Positions 26,420 through 35,311 of a DNA stretch of 64,000 bases are shown here, piece after piece; position 1 is the stretch's first letter, and each line of letters begins with the position of its first letter. Origin of the DNA: an uncultured Pirellulaceae bacterium (GTDB lineage Bacteria > Planctomycetota > Planctomycetia > Pirellulales > Pirellulaceae); assembly GCA_937929805.1 (NCBI GenBank), contig CALFUT010000048.1, positions 1 through 64,000 of the forward strand, written 5' to 3'. Under the pieces are notes generated by a model. It was not told the origin of the DNA. It saw only the letters and a program-made list of their open reading frames with translations, and made no database searches. The position numbers were made by a program, and so were the translations under genes.

Positions 26420-28171
26420 ATGGCATCTTCAGGCAAAAGAAACGATTCACGCGAGCCATTTTTCGCCCGCTTGATCCGCGAAACCGTTCGTCCGTTTTCC
26501 GAATTCATGGACGACGCGTTTTCAGGCCGCTCGTCTTCCGATCGAGGTCCGGTTGGCCTTTTGACTGCGCCGTTTCGTTTTCTGGGCGGCTTGGCGGTGT
26601 TCTTGGTTCAGGCTTGGGCGTCGTCTCGATCCGGCTTAAAATTTGTTGTTGGTTTACCGGCCTTGGGTGCCATTGGCCTTTTTTTGGCCGGGATTTGGAT
26701 GGCAAACTTTTATCAGAACCGGCTCTTTGGCAGTGCGATGGCCGGGTTCAGCCAGTCGGCCCAACTAGTGGCCGAAACGCCAAAGAAGAGTAACTTGCTG
26801 CTCCAGCAACGAGTAAATTTCGCTAGGCGCATGGTGGAATTGCGTCCTGAATCAGAGGAGGAAAAGTACCAACTTGGTTCTGCCGCTGGTCTTGCCGGTG
26901 ACATTCCAACCGCGTTGGACATCATGACCATGCTCGCGCCGGATGGGCAACCGGGGATGTCAAACGCTCACCTTTGGCGTGCTGGTTACTATCAAAATGA
27001 AGATTGGTTCCAAGCTTCTGACGACCAACGTGACGAGATTGTTCTGAAACAGCTGGATTTGGCGATCCAGCAGCAAGAGGATAACGAGAAGGCTCACAAG
27101 AATATGTCGGTCATCCACCTTCGAAAGGCCAATACGTACGATAAAGGTTCTCCCGAAAACAGAGAGCATCTGGAGAAAGCGATGAATCACTTGACTTCGA
27201 TGCTCAGTGGAGGCATCCAGTCAGTGGAACATCTGTTGGCGACGATGCAGGTTGTGGAGATCACGCGGCAACTGTACGGAGTCGATGCCGCGCGGAAAAC
27301 GTTTGATCGTATCTACACCAACCATCTTGAACCGGTCTCAAAGAAGCGTCCGAATGTTTTTCAGATATGGCTGGTGTTGGTAAAGTGCGCTGTGGCGCTA
27401 GAGGATTTTCCGTTAGCAAAGAAATTCGTTAGAGATGGCTTTGTGACTTCGAACTCGAATGAAGTACGAAAGCAAATCGCCGACCTGTCGTCTTTGGTGC
27501 TGATGCAGGAAGCTGATATTTCAGACGACATGACCAACCCAGACATGTATCAACGTCGATTGTATGCGTTGACCCGCGCGGTGAACGTTAATCCGAAAAA
27601 CGACGAAATTTACAAACGCTTAGTCAAGTTCATCGACTCGGGAACAGGCGATCATTTCAATATGCGTTGGTTCGAAGAAGCAAAAGTTGCCGCTCCAGAC
27701 CCCGGTGTTCTGACAACGATGCTCGGCCTAAGAGCGATGATGGATGGCGACGTCGAAAAGGCGAAAACGCACTGGCGGGTTTCTCAACAGCTATACACGC
27801 TGTCGGAATTGGTTCTGAATCACTTAATCATTGTCGGAACGAAGACGAACCAAAAAGATTTTTCAGATCCAATTGATTTGTTGACGAAATCGCTTGACGC
27901 GTTTCCCGACAACCCGTTTTTGCTTCAGTCGCGTGGATATTTTCTCATTAAAGAGGGCGACACTCAGCAGGCGATGCGAGATTTGGAAACAGCGATCGAA
28001 AAGCTGCCTAACTTGGTGGAGTGCCGCAGATTCCTGATCTTGCTGTATGAGAAGGTTGGCGATGCGACACAGGCGGCATTTCATCAACAAAAGCTGGATG
28101 ACACGCTCTCAAAGATGCCCGATAAGAAACGGGAAACGCTTCTCGAACGCTTGGACAGAATCGTCTTGTGA
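26420..28171 (+). CDS. Membrane-anchored TPR protein B
   Basis: 583 residues with the same layout as the gene before it: cytosolic N-terminus, hydrophobic segments (residues about 55-69 and 75-98, the latter VVGLPALGAIGLFLAGIWMA), then TPR-like helices. Recognisable units are DIPTALDIMTMLAPDGQPG and TQQAMRDLETAIEKLPNLVE. Phrases such as YQRRLYALTRAVNVNPKND also fit TPR packing. The two genes look like divergent duplicates. No catalytic motif is present, so a protein-protein interaction role is inferred. Confidence 0.83.
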   Translation: MASSGKRNDSREPFFARLIRETVRPFSEFMDDAFSGRSSSDRGPVGLLTAPFRFLGGLAVFLVQAWASSRSGLKFVVGLPALGAIGLFLAGIWMANFYQNRLFGSAMAGFSQSAQLVAETPKKSNLLLQQRVNFARRMVELRPESEEEKYQLGSAAGLAGDIPTALDIMTMLAPDGQPGMSNAHLWRAGYYQNEDWFQASDDQRDEIVLKQLDLAIQQQEDNEKAHKNMSVIHLRKANTYDKGSPENREHLEKAMNHLTSMLSGGIQSVEHLLATMQVVEITRQLYGVDAARKTFDRIYTNHLEPVSKKRPNVFQIWLVLVKCAVALEDFPLAKKFVRDGFVTSNSNEVRKQIADLSSLVLMQEADISDDMTNPDMYQRRLYALTRAVNVNPKNDEIYKRLVKFIDSGTGDHFNMRWFEEAKVAAPDPGVLTTMLGLRAMMDGDVEKAKTHWRVSQQLYTLSELVLNHLIIVGTKTNQKDFSDPIDLLTKSLDAFPDNPFLLQSRGYFLIKEGDTQQAMRDLETAIEKLPNLVECRRFLILLYEKVGDATQAAFHQQKLDDTLSKMPDKKRETLLERLDRIVL

Positions 28172-28483
28172 TTTGAAAAGATGGTTGTTCATTTGCCCGC
28201 GTGTGCGGTGTTCCCATCACCCGTTTCATCTGAACCACGCGGTTGGGTGACGTTCGCGTTGTTGCACTGGATTTTGAGTAACGATACACGCCAAGGCTCT
28301 GGCGTTGCATGGCTTTTCTTCGGAATTATCGGCGATTAATGTGGTTTTACGGCCTCCTTACGGTAGAGCACCGATACCTCAAGGACTCGTCCGGGTTACA
28401 ATAGGTGACCAGTAACGTAAATCTCCCTAACTTAGCCTCATTCGGGCTGACGGCTGGCCCGTAAAACCATCATTATTTGAACC
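28172..28483. other. Intergenic region before the DoxX gene
   Basis: About 310 bases presumed to hold the promoter of the DoxX-oxidoreductase operon. No gene, terminator or repeat is recognised. Confidence 0.4.
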
Positions 28484-29599
28484 ATGACACGAACTCACGC
28501 TTTCTTAGCGTTTTTGGCCCTTGCTATCCTCAGGATCGCCGTGGGCTACCATTTTTTCAAAGAAGGCCAAGCGAAACTCGAATCTGGCACGTTCACGGCG
28601 GAGTACTTTCTGTCAGGAGCCAATGGCCCTTGGGCGCCGCAGTTCAAGGCGATGTTGGATGACCCCGATGGCATGATCGCACTTTGTGCTACCAAAGTTT
28701 CGTCTGACGATGGTAGAGACCGTTTCAAGCTAGATCCAGCACAGACGTTTGAGGTCTGGGATGAATTCGCAGATAAAGCCAGCAGCTACTATGGGTTTGG
28801 AAGCGAAGGTCTACAGAAGAAGCTGGCGCAGAACCGCGAAGAACTGGCGAACAAGATCCGCAAGGCGCGGGCCGATAAAGACGACTCTGTGAACACGCGT
28901 GAGCTGGAAGTGGAACGTGAAGACAATGCACGTGCGATCGAGGTGATTCGTGAACAGCGTTCCCGATTGAAAGAGATTCTCGCTGATCACAAGAGCATGC
29001 TTGAAGGTTGGCTCAATTTTAATGAAACCGAAATTGTGGCTCACTTCGGGACGGACGATCGGCTGGAAGGTTTCCAGCGGGATGGCGTTAATCGTCAAAA
29101 GGTTGGAACGTACGTTGAGTCATTGCGAGGCCAGATTGACACGATCGAGTCCGATCGCAGCAAAAAGTTGAAGGGTTGGAAGAAGGAAGTTTCCGACATG
29201 TGGAGCTCGCTGGAAGGTCAGGTCAATAGCTTGGCCGTTGCGGATCAGGCAGAGCGAGCCATGTTGCCGCTCGAGCGAACGTTTGCTCCTTCGAACAGCA
29301 ATTTAGCAATCATTAACCGAATCATCCCGTGGTTCGACGTGATTGTTGGCTCGCTGTTGATTCTGGGGCTGTTTTCACGGTTTGCTTCATTGTTGGGGGC
29401 AGGTTTTCTGCTGTCCGTGCTGGCGACGCAGCCGTTCTGGGTTCCGGGTTCTGATCCAACCTATTTGTACATGATCGAGTTCGCTGCCTTGTTGGTGATT
29501 TTCGCCACTTGTGCGGGGCGAAACTTCGGGCTCGACTACTTTATTCACACGTTTCTCAACCGTAAGAAATATAAACTAAACGCAGAAGCGGGAGCATGA
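28484..29599 (+). CDS. DoxX-family membrane protein with long coiled-coil insertion
   Basis: 371 residues. The first DoxX helix (FLALAILRIAVGYHFFKEG, about 10-28) is separated from the rest (VIVGSLLILGLFSRFASLLG near 285, then GAGFLLSVLATQPFW and YMIEFAALLVIFATCAG) by about 230 mostly charged residues with coiled-coil character (residues 105-240, rich in Glu, Lys, Arg). A plain DoxX protein is about 130-150 residues, so this is a split domain. The gene overlaps the next by ATGA, indicating tight co-translation with the oxidoreductase. Membrane redox or partner-binding roles are inferred only. Confidence 0.85.
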   Translation: MTRTHAFLAFLALAILRIAVGYHFFKEGQAKLESGTFTAEYFLSGANGPWAPQFKAMLDDPDGMIALCATKVSSDDGRDRFKLDPAQTFEVWDEFADKASSYYGFGSEGLQKKLAQNREELANKIRKARADKDDSVNTRELEVEREDNARAIEVIREQRSRLKEILADHKSMLEGWLNFNETEIVAHFGTDDRLEGFQRDGVNRQKVGTYVESLRGQIDTIESDRSKKLKGWKKEVSDMWSSLEGQVNSLAVADQAERAMLPLERTFAPSNSNLAIINRIIPWFDVIVGSLLILGLFSRFASLLGAGFLLSVLATQPFWVPGSDPTYLYMIEFAALLVIFATCAGRNFGLDYFIHTFLNRKKYKLNAEAGA

Positions 29600-31428
29600 C
29601 CATGAACGTTACGAAAGAACAACGCGAAGTCGGTCGCGACAATTATTACAGTGCCGTCACCAAGCACGACCAAGTGACTCGGCGCGAGTTCCTTGCCAAG
29701 TCATCTGCTGCGGCATTGGGTACGGTCGGCGGCGTCAGCGCTCTGGGGGCGATGTACTTTGGCTACGACAAGCCTGCGAAGGCTATCCGTGTCTGCGTGA
29801 TTGGAACGGGCGACGAGGGCAACGTGCTGATGGGAGCGATCAGCCCCGAATACGTCGAAGTGAAAGCGATCTGTGACATCCGTCCTTCCAGTTTCCATCG
29901 TGCGATGGAGGGAGATTGGTCGTCGGCCAATACGATTAATGCTCGTCCGGGTCTGAAAAAAGTTTATGGCTGGAATGACAAGGAAGCGGCCAAAGTTAAG
30001 CGATACACCGACTGGCAAGAAGCCGTAAAAGATCCGGATATCGATGCCGTGATCATTGCTACGCCGTTGTTTCTGCACGCTCCGATGGCGATTGCTGCGA
30101 TGCAAGCGGGCAAGCATGTGTTGTGCGAAAAGCTGATGGCCCACAATGTCGCTCAGTGCAAATTGATGACTCGCGTGGCTGAAGAAACCGGCATGACCAT
30201 GTCGATCGGTCATCAGCGTCACTACAGCATTCTATACGACAACGCGGTTAACCTGATCCAGTGGGGACTGCTTGGGGAGATTCATCACATTCGTGCTCAG
30301 TGGCATCGCAATAATGCGCCTGGAACCGACTCGTGGGCGTTGCCGATTCCCGGTGGTGAAGTTGGAGCCGACGGAAAGGTTTACGACAAAATTCAGCGAC
30401 AGCTGGCCAGTTTTGAGCGTGCATACGCGAATTCGGGTTCTGCCGACGAGCGTTTGAACCTGTCCAAAAAAATCGCTCAGTGGAAAGCGTGGGATCGGGA
30501 CAAAACTGTCGATGCGGCCAAGCATGGTTACATTTCTCGGGATGACGTTTACGAAAACGGTCGGACTCGTTCGGCGCTTGAAGAGATGGTGCGTTGGCGG
30601 TTGTGGGATCGAACCGGGGGCGGATTGATGGCCGAATTGGGAAGCCATCAGTTGGATGCCGCCAGTATCTTCATTTCGTCATTGGCCAAGGAAAAAGGCA
30701 AGCACGTTCACCCGTTGACGGTTTACGCATTGGGCGGACGCCACATCTTCCCGGAAGACCGCGACGCAGACGATCACGTTTACTGCAGTTTCGAGTTCCC
30801 GGGTCAGGGCTACGACTACAACTTTGACGTCGGTTACCACGACAAAGTAAACGCGTATCCTGGCAAGAACGGAGTTCCATCTTACGAGCAAGACTCGGAC
30901 AAGAAGGTGGTCGTGACTTACTCGTCGATCAATGGCAACGGTTTCGGTGGTTACGGCGAAGTCGTGATGGGTACCAAGGCCACGCTGATGATCGATCGCG
31001 AAAAAGAAGTCATGATCTGGCCCACCAAAAACTTGTCCTATAAGGCGGGCGTCAAGGAACTTAAAGGTGGCGGCGTCGTGCTTGACACCGCTGAGAGTGG
31101 AGACGCGGGCCCGGCAAAAACCGTGGAAGGTTACGGGCCTGTCAGCCGAGGATATCGCGAGCAAATTGAGCATTGGGCTTGGTGCATCAGCACTGGCGAC
31201 AAAGCGAATCAACCTCGTTGCAATGGTCCTGTCGCTCTGGGCGATGCGGTAATCGCTCTGGCAACCAAGCAGGCGATTGCGAATTCTCACAAGAAGGGCG
31301 GGAACGGATTTATGCAGTTCCAGCCGGAGTGGTTCGATTACAAATCGGACGCCGTGCCGGAAAGCACTTCCATCGAAGAAACGAAAAAGCAATTCGCGAT
31401 GGAAAAAAAGAACGTGGGACTTGCATAA
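29596..31428 (+). CDS. Gfo/Idh/MocA-family oxidoreductase with Tat leader
   Basis: 610-residue NAD(P)-dependent sugar dehydrogenase-like protein. A twin-arginine leader (TRREFLAKSSAAALG, about residues 28-42) points to export already folded with its cofactor. The Rossmann loop is VCVIGTGDEGNVLMGAI near 69; the usual EKP motif appears as HVLCEKLMAHN near 175, Pro replaced by Leu. The C-terminal alpha/beta domain has GGGLMAELGSHQLDAASIF near 340. It is longer than the common 350-450 residues. The ATG at 29596 overlaps the DoxX stop; a second ATG lies at 29602. Substrate unknown. Confidence 0.93.
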   Translation: MTMNVTKEQREVGRDNYYSAVTKHDQVTRREFLAKSSAAALGTVGGVSALGAMYFGYDKPAKAIRVCVIGTGDEGNVLMGAISPEYVEVKAICDIRPSSFHRAMEGDWSSANTINARPGLKKVYGWNDKEAAKVKRYTDWQEAVKDPDIDAVIIATPLFLHAPMAIAAMQAGKHVLCEKLMAHNVAQCKLMTRVAEETGMTMSIGHQRHYSILYDNAVNLIQWGLLGEIHHIRAQWHRNNAPGTDSWALPIPGGEVGADGKVYDKIQRQLASFERAYANSGSADERLNLSKKIAQWKAWDRDKTVDAAKHGYISRDDVYENGRTRSALEEMVRWRLWDRTGGGLMAELGSHQLDAASIFISSLAKEKGKHVHPLTVYALGGRHIFPEDRDADDHVYCSFEFPGQGYDYNFDVGYHDKVNAYPGKNGVPSYEQDSDKKVVVTYSSINGNGFGGYGEVVMGTKATLMIDREKEVMIWPTKNLSYKAGVKELKGGGVVLDTAESGDAGPAKTVEGYGPVSRGYREQIEHWAWCISTGDKANQPRCNGPVALGDAVIALATKQAIANSHKKGGNGFMQFQPEWFDYKSDAVPESTSIEETKKQFAMEKKNVGLA

Positions 31429-31587
31429 CGATCAAGTTCGCCGGGCGAACCTTTTTCGCGCCGGACGCTCTTTCAACTGTTAAACTTTCGGGCAGGTCTT
31501 CCCTGCCCTTTTTTGTGCGCGGTGGTTGCTGGCTGGAGTCGTGTCCGCCGCGATTTGGTTTTTCAGTTCTTTTGACGCGTGGATTCA

Positions 31588-32994
31588 ATGAATCGAAAAC
31601 AACTTTTGGCACTCGGTGTTCCCGCAGATTGCATTCCTGAAGCGATTGCTGCTGTTCAGCAATCGGCAATGGATAAGACCAAGATCAATCCGAAAAAGTT
31701 GATCCCGCAGCTTGTTGACGCTCCCGACGTGTTCCTAGCCCACTCGCATTACGCGAATTTAGCTGAGGCCGTGATCGCAGCGAAGGAAGCCGAAGCCGCT
31801 TGCCCGACCGAGCCAATTCCTCACGCTCAGTTTGGAAGCGATTTTGATGCGGCGTCGATTCAGCAGATCCAAAACGCATGCCGTTTGCCCATCGCCACCG
31901 CTGCGGCGCTCATGCCCGACGCACATTGTGGATACGGTCTTCCGATTGGCGGAGTTTTAGCGTGTGACAATGCGGTGGTGCCCTACGGTGTGGGTGTGGA
32001 CATCGCCTGTCGGATGAAACTGACGATCACGGATCTGTCGGTGGGCAACCTGCAAGCGAATGATTTGGAGCTCTGCCGAGAACTTGATGATTCACTGATC
32101 AAAGGGACTCGTTTTGGCATGGGTGCCAAATGGAAACGGCCGCACGATCATCCGGTTCTGGAGGAGGATTGGACCATCACGGCGGTGACGCGTGAGATGC
32201 ATGATCGAGCCCGTCAACAATTGGGAACCAGCGGCAGCGGCAACCATTTCGTTGAGTGGGGAATCGTGACGCTACCGAAAGATGAGCTTGGCGTAGAAGC
32301 CGGAACCTACGTGGCGTTGCTAAGTCACAGCGGCAGCCGTGGCCCGGGGGCGCGAGTCTGTCAGCGATACACGGACATTGCTCGCCAACGAGCCCCATCG
32401 CGGATCCGTGACGACAAACAGTTGCGGCACTTGTGCTGGCTGGATATGGATACCGAAGCCGGTCAGGAGTACTGGTTGGCGATGAATCTGATGGGACGTT
32501 TTGCGTCCGCCAATCATGAAATTATCCACAACAATGTAACTCGTTTGGCAGGGGCCACTGCGATCGCAACCGTTGAAAACCACCACAACTTTGCTTGGAA
32601 AGAACAGCATGATGGCAAAGACGTGTACGTCCACCGAAAAGGTGCGACGCCGGCGGGCGATGGTGACTTGGGAGTCATTCCCGGGACGATGGCGGACAGC
32701 GCCTTTATCGTTCGCGGAAAAGGGAACGCCGAAAGTTTGAACTCGGCTTCTCACGGAGCCGGGCGGCGTATGTCGCGGACGGCAGCCAAGAAAGAATTCC
32801 ACTGGAAGCAGTGGGAGACGCATCTTGCCGAGCGAAACGTGCGGTTGTTGGCCGGTGGTCTGGACGAAGTTCCGGGGGCTTACAAGGACATCCACGAAGT
32901 CATGGCGGCTCAAACCGACTTGGTCGAACCCATCGGTGAGTTCATGCCTCGGATCGTGATGATGTGCGGTGACGGAAGTCGCCCGGAGGATTGA
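31588..32994 (+). CDS. rtcB: RtcB-family RNA ligase
   Basis: GTP- and manganese-dependent ligase joining RNA 2',3'-cyclic phosphate or 3'-phosphate to 5'-OH ends in RNA repair. About 468 residues. MPDAHCGYGLPIGGVLA and GVGVDIACRMKLT (metal-binding Asp and Cys), SGSGNHFVEWG, LLSHSGSRGPG, VENHHNFAWKEQH, and GRRMSRTAAKKEF after SASHGAG (guanylylated His region) cover the active site. The ATG at 31588 is preferred to the in-frame GTG at 31579. No archease or RtcA is adjacent; it is 98 bases from the DUF455-ATP-grasp gene on the same strand, so they may be cotranscribed. Confidence 0.93.
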   Translation: MNRKQLLALGVPADCIPEAIAAVQQSAMDKTKINPKKLIPQLVDAPDVFLAHSHYANLAEAVIAAKEAEAACPTEPIPHAQFGSDFDAASIQQIQNACRLPIATAAALMPDAHCGYGLPIGGVLACDNAVVPYGVGVDIACRMKLTITDLSVGNLQANDLELCRELDDSLIKGTRFGMGAKWKRPHDHPVLEEDWTITAVTREMHDRARQQLGTSGSGNHFVEWGIVTLPKDELGVEAGTYVALLSHSGSRGPGARVCQRYTDIARQRAPSRIRDDKQLRHLCWLDMDTEAGQEYWLAMNLMGRFASANHEIIHNNVTRLAGATAIATVENHHNFAWKEQHDGKDVYVHRKGATPAGDGDLGVIPGTMADSAFIVRGKGNAESLNSASHGAGRRMSRTAAKKEFHWKQWETHLAERNVRLLAGGLDEVPGAYKDIHEVMAAQTDLVEPIGEFMPRIVMMCGDGSRPED

Positions 32995-33091
32995 TTGTTT
33001 CTGTCAACCGTTATTGAACGTGGCGTTTTGGTTGATCGAGCCGAGGCGTTAGAGGTGGCTGATTTTTCGGCTATCGGCTATTGTTGACCGG

Positions 33092-35143
33092 ATGAATATC
33101 ACCGAATTTGCAGAGCAGATTGTTTTTGGGACGACGCTTGAGGAGAAGCTTCAATCGCCCGGACGTTTGATCTACGATTCGGGTGAACAGCGCCCGCACC
33201 GGTTCGATTCGGTCCGCGCGCCCAGTCGACCACGCGGGATGGAGATGCAGCTGAGTGAGGCGTCCGCGGTCGCTCCGCCCAGCGAATACCTGTTGGAGAA
33301 CGAAAAAACGCGAGGCCAGTTGCTGCATTTTCTGGCCAACCATGAACTGCTGGCAACCGAACTGATGGCGTTGGTGTTGTTGAAGTTTCCTGATGCTCCC
33401 ATTGCGTTTCGGCGAGGCGTGCTGGTCACGTTGCAAGAGGAACAGGAGCACACGCGAATGTACTTGCGACGAATGAAAGAATGCGGGGTCGAGTTTGGCA
33501 GTTGGCCATTGAGCGGGCAGTTCTGGAAAATTGTCGAACCGATGCGATCACCGATGGACTTCGTTTCGCGGCTGAGTCTCACATTTGAGCAGGCGAATCT
33601 GGATTACAGCAAGCACTTTGCGAAAGTTTTCAGCCGAATTGGCGATGACGAAACTTCAGCCGTGCTTCAAAAGATTTACGAAGACGAAATCGGCCATGTG
33701 AAACACGGTCTTGAGTGGTTTCGGCAGTGGAAGGATCCCGCACAAAGCGATTGGGAGGCTTATCAGCAAACGCTTGAGTTTCCTATGTCGCCTCAGCGAG
33801 CCCGTGGACCCAACATTGATTTCAATCGTGAGGGCCGGCAAAAAGCCGGTTTGGACCGGACGTTTATCGACGCGGTTGAGGTGTTTCGTCAGTCGCGAGG
33901 AAAGGCGACGACTCTACGTTGGTTTGATCCGGGGGCGGAATCCGAACTGGCGGGCGAGCAGCCATCCAAGGAGCAGGTGTTGCTCGCTCAGTTGGGCAGA
34001 GATTTGGAAACGGTGATGGTGCTGATGGCGAAGCCGGATGACATCGTGTTGGTTCAGTCGTTGCCTTCACAGGAACTGCGAAAACACTGGGTTGACGCGG
34101 TTCTTACGCTGCCCGAATTTCAAACCTACGATAAAGTGGAAGATCTTTCGCAACGGCGGATCCACGATTTCGCTCCTTGGGCGTGGACCCCGGCAAGTCA
34201 TCAGTTGGTTGAGACGACCAAACACCGCCCGACTGCGTGGGAACCGCAGCACGCGGACCTGTTTCGGAAATCGTGGGCTGCGAGCAGATTAAGAACTTGG
34301 CTGAGTGCCGACAACGGCCGTTCGTTGGGCGATGACTTGGCCCTCGGCGACGTGACAATCGCGGGCGTTGCAGCTTTTCGCACCGAGGAGGTTTTAGAAG
34401 CTTTGGAAGGGCTCCGTGCTGCGGGGTATGGCGACGGCTTGTTGAAGCAAGACTTAGCGACGGCAGGTCGAGGCCAGCGGCGACTCAAGTGCGATGGATC
34501 GAAGAGTGATGGATCGACTGAAGCAGATCAGCAGTGGATTGCTGCAGCCCTAAAGCATGGCCCGTGCGTGGTGGAACCCTATCTGGATCGAGTGCTGGAT
34601 CTCTCGTTCTTATGGCGACTGGATCGCGGTACAACCGATGCGAATTTTTTGGGGTGGACTCGTCCGATTGTGACGAAGGGCCGGCGATACGCGGGAGCTC
34701 GGCTGGGAGATTTGTTCTCTAACTGCGACGTGGAGACCAAAAAGTTCTTGCTGGCCAATCGTTGCGGCCGGTTGAGAGAACTGGTCGATTGGTTGCAGCA
34801 GCGTTTGGTGCCAGAGTTGCGTTCTGTGGGGTTCGTGGGCCCGTTTGGTGTCGACGCGATGGTCTATCGCGATGGCGATGGTGATTTGAAGATCAAGCCG
34901 ATGGTCGAGCTGAATCCCAGAATGACCATGGGCCACGTTGCGTTGGCGTTGGAGCGAAAGTTGGCTGCCGGCGTGCGTGGCCAGTTTCGAATTCTTACTC
35001 GGACTGAATGGAACGGGCTGTCCGAAAGCGAGCGATCTGCGCCCGTCACGTTCAATCAAGCCAAGCGATGGACTTCAGGCTTTGTCCGTTTGAGTGAAGT
35101 GGGACCAGCAACGAAGCTCGTTCCGATCCTCTCGATCGGTTAG
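33092..35143 (+). CDS. Ferritin-like DUF455 domain fused to an ATP-grasp domain
   Basis: 683 residues in two parts. Residues about 70-215 form a DUF455/MiaE-like four-helix ferritin fold with diiron-type ligands: HELLATELMALVLL (Glu), EEQEHTRMYLRRM (ExxH), LTFEQANLDYSKHF (Glu) and YEDEIGHVKHGLEWF (ExxH). Residues about 290-680 carry an ATP-grasp ligase: LLKQDLATAGRGQRRLK (ATP-binding Lys and Gly loop, near 448), CVVEPYLDRVLDLSF, GPFGVDAMVYRDG and IKPMVELNPRMTMG (metal-binding Glu/Asn near 603). Known DUF455 proteins are far shorter. Function unknown; a diiron oxygenase coupled to an amide- or ester-forming ligase is inferred. Confidence 0.8.
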   Translation: MNITEFAEQIVFGTTLEEKLQSPGRLIYDSGEQRPHRFDSVRAPSRPRGMEMQLSEASAVAPPSEYLLENEKTRGQLLHFLANHELLATELMALVLLKFPDAPIAFRRGVLVTLQEEQEHTRMYLRRMKECGVEFGSWPLSGQFWKIVEPMRSPMDFVSRLSLTFEQANLDYSKHFAKVFSRIGDDETSAVLQKIYEDEIGHVKHGLEWFRQWKDPAQSDWEAYQQTLEFPMSPQRARGPNIDFNREGRQKAGLDRTFIDAVEVFRQSRGKATTLRWFDPGAESELAGEQPSKEQVLLAQLGRDLETVMVLMAKPDDIVLVQSLPSQELRKHWVDAVLTLPEFQTYDKVEDLSQRRIHDFAPWAWTPASHQLVETTKHRPTAWEPQHADLFRKSWAASRLRTWLSADNGRSLGDDLALGDVTIAGVAAFRTEEVLEALEGLRAAGYGDGLLKQDLATAGRGQRRLKCDGSKSDGSTEADQQWIAAALKHGPCVVEPYLDRVLDLSFLWRLDRGTTDANFLGWTRPIVTKGRRYAGARLGDLFSNCDVETKKFLLANRCGRLRELVDWLQQRLVPELRSVGFVGPFGVDAMVYRDGDGDLKIKPMVELNPRMTMGHVALALERKLAAGVRGQFRILTRTEWNGLSESERSAPVTFNQAKRWTSGFVRLSEVGPATKLVPILSIG

Positions 35144-35311
35144 ACCGCATTTGGTTGTCTTAGCGCCACATACGTTCTGGTTTTGGCAATGTGCACCAGT
35201 TGCCTTCTCATCCAATTTGCGCCTGCCACTTCAAACGGGCTGTTTTCGAACTTCTCGAAAAATGCCAACCGAAATGAACGCCAGCCAAGAAGTTGACGGT
35301 GACGCCAAAAC

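Noticed and set aside
30679-31392. 237-codon antisense ORF inside the Gfo/Idh/MocA gene
   Set aside because: It is the complement of a certain coding region and resembles no protein family.
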